From Streptomyces sp. B93 (GTDB lineage Bacteria > Actinomycetota > Actinomycetes > Streptomycetales > Streptomycetaceae), in contig NZ_JAGPXL010000009.1 in NCBI RefSeq assembly GCF_018070565.1, forward strand, positions 1 through 64,000: 64,000 nt of DNA. The letters run 5' to 3'. Each line of letters opens with the position of its first letter. Position 1 is the stretch's first letter. Of this stretch, positions 32,557 to 40,781 are shown one piece after another. Under the pieces are notes generated by a model. That model was not told the origin of the DNA. It made no database searches and saw nothing but the letters and a program-made list of their open reading frames with translations. The translations under genes were made by a program, and so were the position numbers.

Positions 32557-33624
32557 GCACTGACGGAGGAGACCATCATCACCGCCATACGCAAGACCCT
32601 GACCGCCACCGCAGTCGTCGGCGCCGTCCTGGCGGGTTCGGCCGCCTGCGGCACCGTGGAGCAGCTCACCGCCGGGCAGAAGCTCGACGCGGCGTTCGAG
32701 AAGCTCGGCCAGGAGAAGACGCTCTCCTTCGAGCTGGACCTCGACACCGACGAGCGGAGCCTGAAGGCGCTGGACGCGCTGTCGGACCCGGAGCCCGGCG
32801 AGGAGATCCCCGACGAGGCCGCCGAGCTGCTGAGCGGGGCGAAGATCAGTTTCACCATGCAGTCGAAGAAGCCGATCGACGAGTCCGGCGAGGAGGACTA
32901 CGTCGGCATGGCCATGAAGGTCAGTGTCGAGGACGGCGACATCGTCGAGTACCGGGTCATCGGCGACGACGTCTACGTACGGACCGACACGGCGGTGCTC
33001 GGTGAGGCGATGGGCATGCCGGTGCCGTCGGCGAAGGACCTGCCCCCGGAGGCGGGCTCGCTGAAGAAGGTGCTTGAGGGCGAGTGGGTGAAGTTCGACG
33101 CGCAGGAGATGGAGGAGGCCACCTCCGGGCTGGACGAGGAGCCCTCGCCGGAGCCCACCCTGGACGCCAAGACGCAGAAGAAGCTGCTGGCGGCGGTCCG
33201 CTCCACCATCGCGCGTGAGGTCGACTTCAAGACGTCCGAGGGCGAGGACGGCTCCGAGCACGTCACCGCCACCGCTCCGTTCCGCACGCTGATGACGGAG
33301 CTGCTCGGCGAGATCCGTCCGCTCGCCAAGAGCCTGCCGCCGGGCATGGAACTGCCCACGGAGAAGGACCTCAAGGACGCCCCGAACGCCAGGGTCACCG
33401 CCGACTTCACCCTGAACGACGGCGAGCTGACCGAGGTCTACGTGGACCTGGCCAAACTCGCCGAGAACGCGAAGGTGAAGAAGCTGGGCCTCAGGCTGAG
33501 CCTCGGCGAGGGCCAGGCGGTCAAGGCCCCGGCCGACGCCACCGACCTGGACATCGAGGAGCTGCTGGGCGGCTTCGGCGCGGCGATGATGGGCGAGGAG
33601 GGCTTCGGCGAGGAGGAGTTCTAG
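32551..33624 (+). CDS. Secreted lipoprotein, LppX-like (start codon uncertain)
   Basis: 357 codons from GTG 32551, but probably about 348 from ATC 32578. A perfect GGAGGA at 32565-32570 is followed at the right spacing not by ATG/GTG/TTG but by ATC ATC. Reading from ATC 32578 would give TAIRKTLTATAVVGAVLAGS then AAC, a clean lipoprotein signal with lipobox Cys. The mature protein is acidic and beta-rich: TLSFELDLDTDERSLKALDA, YRVIGDDVYVRTDTAVLGEA, LEGEWVKFDAQEME. This resembles Streptomyces lipoproteins related to the LppX/LprG lipid-carrier fold. Ends in an acidic GEEGFGEEEF tail. Convergent with the NACHT gene. Confidence 0.82.
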   Translation: MIALTEETIITAIRKTLTATAVVGAVLAGSAACGTVEQLTAGQKLDAAFEKLGQEKTLSFELDLDTDERSLKALDALSDPEPGEEIPDEAAELLSGAKISFTMQSKKPIDESGEEDYVGMAMKVSVEDGDIVEYRVIGDDVYVRTDTAVLGEAMGMPVPSAKDLPPEAGSLKKVLEGEWVKFDAQEMEEATSGLDEEPSPEPTLDAKTQKKLLAAVRSTIAREVDFKTSEGEDGSEHVTATAPFRTLMTELLGEIRPLAKSLPPGMELPTEKDLKDAPNARVTADFTLNDGELTEVYVDLAKLAENAKVKKLGLRLSLGEGQAVKAPADATDLDIEELLGGFGAAMMGEEGFGEEEF

Positions 33625-33685
33625 GGGGAAGGCCGCGCCTGGTCCAGCCAAGGGTTCCGTGGGACCACCGATCCGGCCGGACTGG

Positions 33686-36316
33686 TCAGCGCGCGCCCTC
33701 CGCCGCCTCCCGGAAGCGGCGCACCGCCTGCCGGGCCCGGCGACGCTGGCCGGCCACCTCGGACGCCCCGGCGTCGGAGTCCAGCCGCGCGGCCCAGGCG
33801 GTCAGTTCCTCCTCGGCCGCGCGGGCCGCCCGCGCGACGCTGTCCGGGCAGATCAGGAACAGGTCCGCACGCCGCTCCGCGAAGTCGCGGACGCCCCGTC
33901 GTATGCGCCGCGCCGCGACCCCTCGGTCCGGCGCCTCGTCGCCGTCCTGGAGCGTCCGCCTGGCGGCGTCGACCGCCGCCGGGACGAGTCGCGGACGCCA
34001 GTACCGCCGCCACAGGTACTGCTCGAACTCGTCGTGCCGGAAGCGGTAGGAGGTGCCGTCCACCCGGAGCAGACCGCCCTCGTGGGCCCAGTCGAGGAAC
34101 CACCCCAGCCGCAGCGGGAGGCGTCGGCGCAGGGCCGCGCAGACCAGGAAGACACGGTGGCGCCTGCCGTGCGCCCCTCCCTTGACGGTGCTCCAGGTCT
34201 CGACCGACACCAAGCCCGCGAGGGGTACCGCGAGCACGGCGCCCACGGCCGCCGCCGCCCACACCGACGGGGGGAGGTCCGCCGGTGAACTCACCTCGAC
34301 GCCGACGAGGTGGTACCCCACCGCCAGCCCGTAACTGCCCCCGGCGAACGCGCCGAACGACAGCCGGTGGGTGCCGGCGAGGTGGCGCTCCGGGATGCCC
34401 AGGAAACGTCCGGACGTGCTGACGTGCCGTATTCCGCTGCGGAACAGGTCATGGCGCCATGCCTCGGCGGCGGGCAGCGAGGTGGCCAGAATCAGCAGTC
34501 CGCACAGGGCCAGGTCCGCGCTCACCCCGACGGTGGCGAGCGCGAGCCCTGTGACGGACAGTGCCACGGCGCTCGCCAGCGCCGCGTCCACGGCGCGCAC
34601 CAGGCGGCGGCCCCCCAGCGGCCACAGGCGGTGCGGTGCCAGGTCCGCGCGGGTGACGGAGAGCGTGTGGAGGGAGGGGGTCCGGCGGGCCTGACGGTAT
34701 CCGTCGATCTCCCGGTGCCTGGCCAGCAGGGCGAGCCAGGAGTGGACGCGCTCGGCGTCGTAGCGGCGGCGCGGACGCGGGTGGGAGGCCAGGGCGGAGG
34801 GGACGTACAGCGCCATCAGGTACTCCTCCGCCTCACTCCTCATATCGCTGGCGAGAGGGGAGTCCGCGGCCCTCGCCAGCCGCTCGTCGACCGGCAGTCG
34901 GTCCCACTCCCACTGCCACCACCACTCCCGGGCCGCGTACTCCGCCTCGAAGCGCCGCAGCAGCGCCCGGTGGCCCCAACGGGACACCAGCTCGGCGGGA
35001 TCACGGGCCTCGTCCGTGGGGGCGTGGTAGGCGTGGGCGAGGACCGTCAGCCGCCAGGGTGTGTTGAGTTCGCGGGCCAGCGGGGCGTCGGGGGCCGTGC
35101 GCAGGTCCTCCAGCAGGGGGGCCCACCGGTCGGTGCTGCCTCCGTCCAGCCAGGCGCTCTGCCGCCTGAGGTACGCGAGCGCCGTGTCGGCCGGTACGTC
35201 GAGGAGTTCGGCGCGGGCCGCGCCCGCCAGCGGAACCGGGGCCCCGAAACTCTCGTACACATGCGTCCGGCAGGTGACGATCACGTTCCCCGGCCGTCTC
35301 CGGTTGCCGCGCAGATACGCGAGCAGTGCCCGTGCACGGGGGCGGATCGTGTCGTCCCGGCCGTCCAGCTCGTCCAGCCCGTCGAGTACGAGGACCGCGT
35401 CGTCGAGCACCCGCTCCACGAGCCGTGGGGAGCGGCCGTAGGTGCCGGAGATTTGCTCCACGAGCCAGCCGCGGAAGGCGCGGTGGAACTCCTCGTCCGC
35501 CGGTCCCATCTCTTCCAGGGGAGCGGACCACGAGGACAGCGGCAGCAGGACGGGTACCCCGCACCCGCCTTCCGCGTGCCGGGCCGCCAGTTCCAGGGTC
35601 AGCGCCCTGGCGAGCAGCGACTTGCCGCTGCCCGGTCCGCCGGTGACGGCGAGCCGTCGGCCCCCGCTGTCGGGCAGTTCCAGGTAGCGGTCCGCGATGC
35701 GTTCCCACTCCGCCTCGACGGCGGCCACCGGCCCCTCGTCCGGGCCGCCGGGCGGCGGTGTGAGGCGGAACCGGACCGGCATGACGACCCGGCTCGGGCC
35801 CAGGATGTTGTCGTACTGGCTCCGTTCGTGGGCGCGGACGGCCTGGGCGAGCAGGCCCTCCGCGCCGCTCTCCCGCTCCCGGAGGTACTGCCGGACGGGG
35901 ATCGCGAGCCCCGCACCGGCGAGGAGCACGCCCAGGGCGCCCAGCACCGCGCCGAACGGATCCACGTCGCCCTTCGGCAGCGAGCGGAACAGGCTGACCG
36001 CCGCCGCGCACACCAGCACCACGCCCAGTACGGCCCCCGCACGCCACCATCGACCGCGCGCCCGTGCCTCCACGCCAACCCCCGCCCCGGTTCCTCCCCC
36101 TCCACGGCCGCCCGCGAAGATCGGGGAACCCACGTTAGCCGGGAGCGCCAGCCGGATGACCTGTTCCCCACGGGGGTTGGGGGCCGCACGCACCGACATG
36201 ATCGAGCCGTTGTCGAGGCGGGCGCCCCGGACAGCCCCTGGTACCCCACCGATCACTACCGCGTGGCAGTCCCGCCCCCAGGACGGGCGGGGTGTCGGGG
36301 CGCGTCGCGGAGTCAA
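33686..36316 (-). CDS. Membrane-associated NACHT-domain NTPase (STAND family)
   Basis: Up to 876 residues from 36316; ATG 36199 (837 residues) is an alternative. The N-terminus has short Gly/Val repeats (VVIGGVPGAVRGARLDNGSI), then two membrane helices (about 93-145). NACHT module: Walker A AVTGGPGSGKSLLARAL (about 222-238), Walker B AVLVLDGLDELDG (about 310-322), sensor VTCRTHVYESFG and a Trp-rich helical region (EWWWQWEWD). Four or so further membrane helices (about 590-720) follow, then FRHDEFEQYLWRRYWRP, a winged-helix-like element common after NACHT, and a basic C-terminus. NACHT proteins are signal-transducing ATPases, some acting in phage defence. No effector enzyme domain or neighbouring defence gene is visible. 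Confidence 0.85.
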   Translation of the reverse strand: MTPRRAPTPRPSWGRDCHAVVIGGVPGAVRGARLDNGSIMSVRAAPNPRGEQVIRLALPANVGSPIFAGGRGGGGTGAGVGVEARARGRWWRAGAVLGVVLVCAAAVSLFRSLPKGDVDPFGAVLGALGVLLAGAGLAIPVRQYLRERESGAEGLLAQAVRAHERSQYDNILGPSRVVMPVRFRLTPPPGGPDEGPVAAVEAEWERIADRYLELPDSGGRRLAVTGGPGSGKSLLARALTLELAARHAEGGCGVPVLLPLSSWSAPLEEMGPADEEFHRAFRGWLVEQISGTYGRSPRLVERVLDDAVLVLDGLDELDGRDDTIRPRARALLAYLRGNRRRPGNVIVTCRTHVYESFGAPVPLAGAARAELLDVPADTALAYLRRQSAWLDGGSTDRWAPLLEDLRTAPDAPLARELNTPWRLTVLAHAYHAPTDEARDPAELVSRWGHRALLRRFEAEYAAREWWWQWEWDRLPVDERLARAADSPLASDMRSEAEEYLMALYVPSALASHPRPRRRYDAERVHSWLALLARHREIDGYRQARRTPSLHTLSVTRADLAPHRLWPLGGRRLVRAVDAALASAVALSVTGLALATVGVSADLALCGLLILATSLPAAEAWRHDLFRSGIRHVSTSGRFLGIPERHLAGTHRLSFGAFAGGSYGLAVGYHLVGVEVSSPADLPPSVWAAAAVGAVLAVPLAGLVSVETWSTVKGGAHGRRHRVFLVCAALRRRLPLRLGWFLDWAHEGGLLRVDGTSYRFRHDEFEQYLWRRYWRPRLVPAAVDAARRTLQDGDEAPDRGVAARRIRRGVRDFAERRADLFLICPDSVARAARAAEEELTAWAARLDSDAGASEVAGQRRRARQAVRRFREAAEGAR

Positions 36317-36623
36317 GGCGTCCGCAGGCCATAACCGATCAACGGGCCAGTCTCAAGCTTGAACACAAATTCCACACATCCCCTCTGCATCCAGGCCCCG
36401 ATGGTCTAGATTGACCGTGCTTCAGCCGTTCGGGCACGAGCCGACCAGTAATGATCATGTAGGTCCGACGCTGCGGAAGCATGTGGGGGCGGGGGCTCCT
36501 GGGAGAAGGGGGGAGTGCGCACAGCACAGCACAGCACGACGCGGGAGGCGGGGGCCTTCCGTGGGGGTGCGAGAACAGTGTGCGGCGAAACACGTCGGAC
36601 CACTGGGGACCTGGGGGGGTTCT
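36317..36623. other. Long leader/promoter region of exopolysaccharide operon
   Basis: 307 bases between the divergent NACHT gene and the first polysaccharide gene. It holds the palindrome TCAAGCTTGA (36353-36362), an AT-richer stretch around 36405-36465 (TCTAGATTGACC; AGTAATGATCATGTAGG) likely containing the promoter, the G-run cluster at 36485-36513 and a CACAG direct repeat (about 36520-36538). In-frame GTG codons at 36561 and 36567 could extend the first gene; if so part of this is coding. Confidence 0.5.
36485..36513 (+). promoter_or_regulatory. G-quadruplex-type G-run cluster in exopolysaccharide leader
   Basis: GGGGG-C-GGGGG-CTCCT-GGG-AGAA-GGGGGG: four G-tracts of 3-6 with loops of 1, 5 and 4 bases on the coding strand, satisfying the usual quadruplex pattern. 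It lies about 110 bases before the predicted start and would be in the mRNA leader. A CACAG repeat follows immediately. Confidence 0.45.
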
Positions 36624-38102
36624 GTGCGGCAAGGGGGAACTGTCAGCCCGTTTCCGTCCGCCCGCGGACATCTGGGGAACGGGACAAGCAACCAGCCCGC
36701 GAACGACTGGGAGCAGCGGTACCGGCGTACCGTGATCCTCAGCGACACCGTGGCCACCGCCTTCGTCGTCGCGGCGATAGGCAACTTCTTCGGCGTCCGC
36801 GACGCGGCCAACTGGCACGAGAAGTGGGGCATCCTCGCCTTCTGCACCGAGTTGCTGGTGCTGGGGTCGCTCGCGGTGAGCCGGGCCTGGGCTCCGGCCG
36901 TGCTCGGGCAGGGCGCCGAGGAGTTCCGGCGGCTCGGGCGCTCGCTGTTCATGGCGGTCGTCGTGCTGGCGCTCGGCGGCATAGCCCTGACCTCGCGCAA
37001 CATCAAGCTCTGGATCTTCGTCGCGGTCCCGGCGATCGCGCTCACCACCATGGTGCAGCGGTACCTCCTCCGGCTGTGGCTGCACCGACAGCGCAAGGAA
37101 GGCCGGTGCCTGCGGCCGGTGCTCGCCGCCGGGAGCCGGGCCACCGTGCGCGACCTGATCACCCGTACCCGCAAGTTCCCGCACCTCGGCTGGCGGATCG
37201 ACGCGGTGTGCACGACGGACGGTCTCGGGCTGCACGGTGACCGGCTGGACGGCGTGCCGGTCGTCGGACGGCTCGCGGACGTCGCCGACCACGTCCGCGT
37301 CGACGGCTACCGCGTCGTCGCGGTCACACCCGACCCGCACTGGACGCCGGACCGGCTCCAGCGGCTGGCCTGGAACCTGGAGGGCAGCGACGCCGAGATG
37401 GTCGTGGCCCCCGTGCTGATGGAGGTGGCCGGTCCGCGGCTGCACGTCGACGCGGTGCTCGGCATCCCGCTGCTGCGGGTCAGCATGCCGACGTTCACCG
37501 GGGGCCGCCGGGCGGTGAAGGAGGTCGTCGACCGGTTGGGCGCGGCGGTCCTGCTGCTGCTGTTCGCGCCGCTGATGGTGTGCGTCGGGCTGCTCGTGGT
37601 GCTGGACAGCCGGGGCGGGGCGTTCTACCGGCAGCGCCGGGTCGGCAAGGACGGCCGTGAGTTCACCATCTGGAAGTTCCGCACCATGGTCGTGGGGGCC
37701 GACCGGGCCCGTGCCGAACTGGCCGACCGCAACGAGGGCGCGGGTGTGCTGTTCAAGCTCCGCCGGGATCCGCGGGTGACCCGGGTGGGATCGGTGCTGC
37801 GCCGGTACTCGATCGACGAACTCCCGCAGCTGTTCAACGTACTCACCGGATCGATGTCGCTCGTCGGTCCACGGCCCCCGCTGCCGGAGGAGTGCGCCGC
37901 GTACGGCCCGGACATCCGGCGGCGGCTGCTGGTCAAGCCGGGGCTCACCGGCCTGTGGCAGATCAGCGGACGCAGCGACCTGTCGTGGGAGGAAGCGGTC
38001 CGGCTGGACCTGCGGTACGTGGAGGACTGGTCGCTCGCCCTGGACACGGTGATCTTGTGGAAGACGCTGCGTGCGGTGCTCTACGGGCAGGGGGCCTACT
38101 GA
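36624..38102 (+). CDS. Polyprenyl glycosylphosphotransferase (priming enzyme)
   Basis: 492 residues from GTG 36624 (G-rich weak site before it; start uncertain). Four N-terminal membrane helices (about 38-58, 70-88, 107-124, 129-148), a soluble CoA-binding-like middle (about 165-285), a fifth helix (about 305-328) and the catalytic C-terminal domain. That domain has KFRTMVVGADR (351 onward), FKLRRDPRVTRVGSVLRRYS, IDELPQLFNVLTGSMSLVGP and KPGLTGLWQISGRSDLSWEE. These are WcaJ/CpsE-type bacterial sugar-transferase motifs. It starts repeat-unit assembly by putting a sugar phosphate on undecaprenyl phosphate. First gene of the polysaccharide operon. Confidence 0.92.
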   Translation: MRQGGTVSPFPSARGHLGNGTSNQPANDWEQRYRRTVILSDTVATAFVVAAIGNFFGVRDAANWHEKWGILAFCTELLVLGSLAVSRAWAPAVLGQGAEEFRRLGRSLFMAVVVLALGGIALTSRNIKLWIFVAVPAIALTTMVQRYLLRLWLHRQRKEGRCLRPVLAAGSRATVRDLITRTRKFPHLGWRIDAVCTTDGLGLHGDRLDGVPVVGRLADVADHVRVDGYRVVAVTPDPHWTPDRLQRLAWNLEGSDAEMVVAPVLMEVAGPRLHVDAVLGIPLLRVSMPTFTGGRRAVKEVVDRLGAAVLLLLFAPLMVCVGLLVVLDSRGGAFYRQRRVGKDGREFTIWKFRTMVVGADRARAELADRNEGAGVLFKLRRDPRVTRVGSVLRRYSIDELPQLFNVLTGSMSLVGPRPPLPEECAAYGPDIRRRLLVKPGLTGLWQISGRSDLSWEEAVRLDLRYVEDWSLALDTVILWKTLRAVLYGQGAY

Positions 38103-38185
38103 TGTGCCGACAACCGCGACGGGGCGCTCCCGCCGCCGCGCGGACCGCAGGCCGTCAGGGCCTGCCTGGGGGGGAGGAACGAGTC

Positions 38186-39511
38186 ATGAGAGTCAGCGTT
38201 TTCGGCCTCGGCTACGTGGGCTGCGTATCGGCCGCCTGCCTGGCCAGCATGGGCCACGAGGTCATCGGGGTGGACGTCAGCCAGGTGAAGGTCGACCTGG
38301 TCAACGACGGCAAGGCCCCGGTGGTCGAGGAGCGGATCGGCGAGCTGATCGCCGAGGTCGTGGGGACCGGTGCCTTAAGGGCCACCGACGACGTCCGTGA
38401 GGCGATCGCGGGCAGCGAGATATCGCTGGTGTGCGTGGGCACACCGTCGGAGCCCAACGGCAGTCTGTGCACGACGTATCTGGAGCGGGTCACCGAGCAG
38501 ATCGGGGCCGCGCTGGCGGACCGTCAGGGGCGCGGCGGGCGGCACACCGTCGTCTTCCGCAGCACCATGCTCCCGGGCACCTGTCTGAACCTGCTGGTGC
38601 CGATCCTGGAGAAGGCCGTCGGCGGCACCGCCGGGGTGGACGTCGGCGTCGCGGTCAACCCGGAGTTCCTGCGCGAGGGCACCAGCGTGCGGGACTTCTT
38701 CGACCCGCCCAAGACGGTCGTCGGGGAGCTGGACGCGGCCAGCGGCGACGCGGTCCTCGCGCTCTACGACGGCCTGCCCGGCGAGGTGTTCCGGGTGCCG
38801 GTCCCGACCGCCGAGGCGATCAAGTACGCGGACAACGCCTTCCACGGCCTCAAGATCGGCTTCGCCAACGAGCTGGGCGCGATATGCCAGGCCCTCGGGG
38901 TCGACTCGCACCAGGTCATGGACGTGTTCCTGGCCGACCGCAAGCTCAACATCAGCCCGGCCTATCTGCGGCCCGGCTTCGCCTTCGGCGGCTCGTGCCT
39001 CCCCAAGGACCTGCGCAGTCTGGTCCACGCCGCGCGGCGCGCCGACGTCTCGGTACCGATCCTCTCCCATGTGCTGCCCTCCAACTCCGACCACCTCCAG
39101 CGCGCGGTGGAGCTGGTCGAGCGCACCGGCAAGCGCCGGGCGGGCCTGTTCGGGCTGTCCTTCAAGCCCGGCACCGACGACCTCCGCGAGAGCCCGCTCG
39201 TCGAACTGGCGGAACGGCTCTTCGGCAAGGGTTACGACCTGAAGATCTACGACGCCAATGTGAGCCTCTCCCGGCTGCTCGGCGCGAACCGCGAGTACAT
39301 CGAGACCCGGCTGCCGCACCTCGCGCAGCTGCTCGCGGACTCCGTCGACGAGGTGCTGGAGCACGCGGAGGTGTGCCTGGTCGGCACGAAGGACCCCGCC
39401 GTGCTGTCGGCCCTCCCCCACGGTGACGGCCCCGTGATCGTCGACCTCGTCCGCCTCCCCGACGCCGAGGCGCGCCGGGCCGAACCGGGATACATGGGCC
39501 TTGCTTGGTGA
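38186..39511 (+). CDS. GDP-mannose 6-dehydrogenase-like (AlgD-type) nucleotide-sugar dehydrogenase
   Basis: 441 residues from ATG 38186 with GGGGAGGAA upstream. Rossmann motif VFGLGYVGCVSAACLASMGH at the N-terminus; VNPEFLREGTSVRDFFDPPK in the middle; RKLNISPAYLRPGFAFGGSC with catalytic Cys271, then LPKDLRSL. The FAFGGSCLPKD form is characteristic of AlgD, whereas UDP-glucose dehydrogenases usually read YGGSCFPKD. Length equals AlgD (about 436). It should oxidise GDP-mannose (or a related NDP-hexose) to the uronic acid. Codon 64 is TTA (38375-38377), a candidate bldA control point for the whole pathway. Confidence 0.88.
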   Translation: MRVSVFGLGYVGCVSAACLASMGHEVIGVDVSQVKVDLVNDGKAPVVEERIGELIAEVVGTGALRATDDVREAIAGSEISLVCVGTPSEPNGSLCTTYLERVTEQIGAALADRQGRGGRHTVVFRSTMLPGTCLNLLVPILEKAVGGTAGVDVGVAVNPEFLREGTSVRDFFDPPKTVVGELDAASGDAVLALYDGLPGEVFRVPVPTAEAIKYADNAFHGLKIGFANELGAICQALGVDSHQVMDVFLADRKLNISPAYLRPGFAFGGSCLPKDLRSLVHAARRADVSVPILSHVLPSNSDHLQRAVELVERTGKRRAGLFGLSFKPGTDDLRESPLVELAERLFGKGYDLKIYDANVSLSRLLGANREYIETRLPHLAQLLADSVDEVLEHAEVCLVGTKDPAVLSALPHGDGPVIVDLVRLPDAEARRAEPGYMGLAW

Positions 39512-40781
39512 CAGGACGACCGGCGGCGACGGGGCGACCCGGCGCGCGCTGGTCCTGGTGGAGAACCTGTCGGTGCCGTTCGACCGGCGGGTGTGGCAGG
39601 AGTGCGTGACACTGCGCGACGCGGGCTGGGAGGTGCACGTCATCTGTCCCCGCGGAACCAAGCGGGACACGGAGCCGGAGGCGGTGGTCGACGGCGTGCG
39701 AATACACCGCTACCCGCTGCGCGCGGCCACCGGAGGACCGTCCGGCTATCTGCGGGAGTACGGATCGGCGCTGTGGCACACCTTCCGGCTGGCCCGCAGG
39801 GTCGGCCCGGTCGACGTGGTGCACGCCTGCAACCCGCCCGACCTGCTGTTCCTGCCCGCGCTGTGGCTGAAGCGGCGCGGCGCTCGGTTCGTGTTCGACC
39901 AGCACGACCTGGTGCCCGAGCTGTACCTGTCCCGGTTCGGCCGCGGCAAGGACCTGCTCTACCGCGCCGTGTGCGCACTGGAGCGGCGGACGTACCGGGC
40001 CGCCGACGTGGTGCTCGCCACCAACGAGAGCTACCGGGACGTCGCCGTGCGGCGCGGCGGGCGACGGCCCCAGGACGTGTTCGTGGTGCGCAGCGCCCCC
40101 GACGTCGACCGGTTCCACCCGGTGCCGCCCGAACCGGAGTTGAAGGAGGGCAAGCCCCATCTGCTGTGCTACCTCGGTGTGATGGGCCCGCAGGACGGCG
40201 TCGACTACGCGCTGCGGGCGCTCGCCAAGCTCCGCGACGAGCTGGGCCGCACCGACTGGCACGCGGTGTTCGTCGGCGCCGGTGACACCTTCGACGCGAT
40301 GGTGGAGCTGTCCCGGCGGCTCGGGCTCTCGGAACACGTACGGTTCACGGGACGCGTACCGGACGCCGAACTGGTGCGCTACCTGTCCACCGCGGACGTG
40401 TGCCTCTCCCCCGACCCGCACAACCCGCTCAACGACGTGTCCACCATGAACAAGGTCCTCGAGTACATGGTGATGGGCCGTCCGATCGTCTCCTTCGACC
40501 TGAAGGAGGCGCGCGTTTCCGCCGGTGAGGCGGCCGTCTACGCGCCCGCCAACGACGAGACCGAGTTCGCGCGGCTCATCGCGCGGCTGCTGGACGATCC
40601 GGAGAAGCGGGCCCGGATGGGCAAGATCGGCGAGGAACGGATCAACGGGCACCTGTCGTGGCGGAACTCCCAGCGCGCGCTGCTCGCCGCCTACGCCGCC
40701 GCCTGCCGTGACCACGCTCCGGTGCCGGGGAGCCGCCCGGCCCGGTTCGGTTCGGGAGGAGGCCGCGCAGTTGAGAGATGA
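39501..40781 (+). CDS. Family 4 glycosyltransferase
   Basis: 426 residues from TTG 39501, overlapping the dehydrogenase gene by 11 bases; no in-frame ATG is available before the conserved region. GT-B fold: ALVLVENLSVPFDRRVWQE opens the N-terminal domain, VVHACNPPDLLFLPALWL and FDQHDLVPELYLS follow. The C-terminal domain has LLCYLGVMGPQDGVDYALRA, VRFTGRVPDAELVRYLSTAD, and DVSTMNKVLEYMVMGRPIVS with the donor-binding Glu. Resembles WbnK/TuaC-like transferases of capsule loci. It probably adds the second or a later sugar of the repeat unit. Confidence 0.9.
   Translation: MLGDRTTGGDGATRRALVLVENLSVPFDRRVWQECVTLRDAGWEVHVICPRGTKRDTEPEAVVDGVRIHRYPLRAATGGPSGYLREYGSALWHTFRLARRVGPVDVVHACNPPDLLFLPALWLKRRGARFVFDQHDLVPELYLSRFGRGKDLLYRAVCALERRTYRAADVVLATNESYRDVAVRRGGRRPQDVFVVRSAPDVDRFHPVPPEPELKEGKPHLLCYLGVMGPQDGVDYALRALAKLRDELGRTDWHAVFVGAGDTFDAMVELSRRLGLSEHVRFTGRVPDAELVRYLSTADVCLSPDPHNPLNDVSTMNKVLEYMVMGRPIVSFDLKEARVSAGEAAVYAPANDETEFARLIARLLDDPEKRARMGKIGEERINGHLSWRNSQRALLAAYAAACRDHAPVPGSRPARFGSGGGRAVER

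Noticed and set aside
33640..33667. Possible terminator between convergent lipoprotein and NACHT genes
   Set aside because: TGGTCC/GGACCA gives only a 6-base stem with a 16-base loop; too weak to call.
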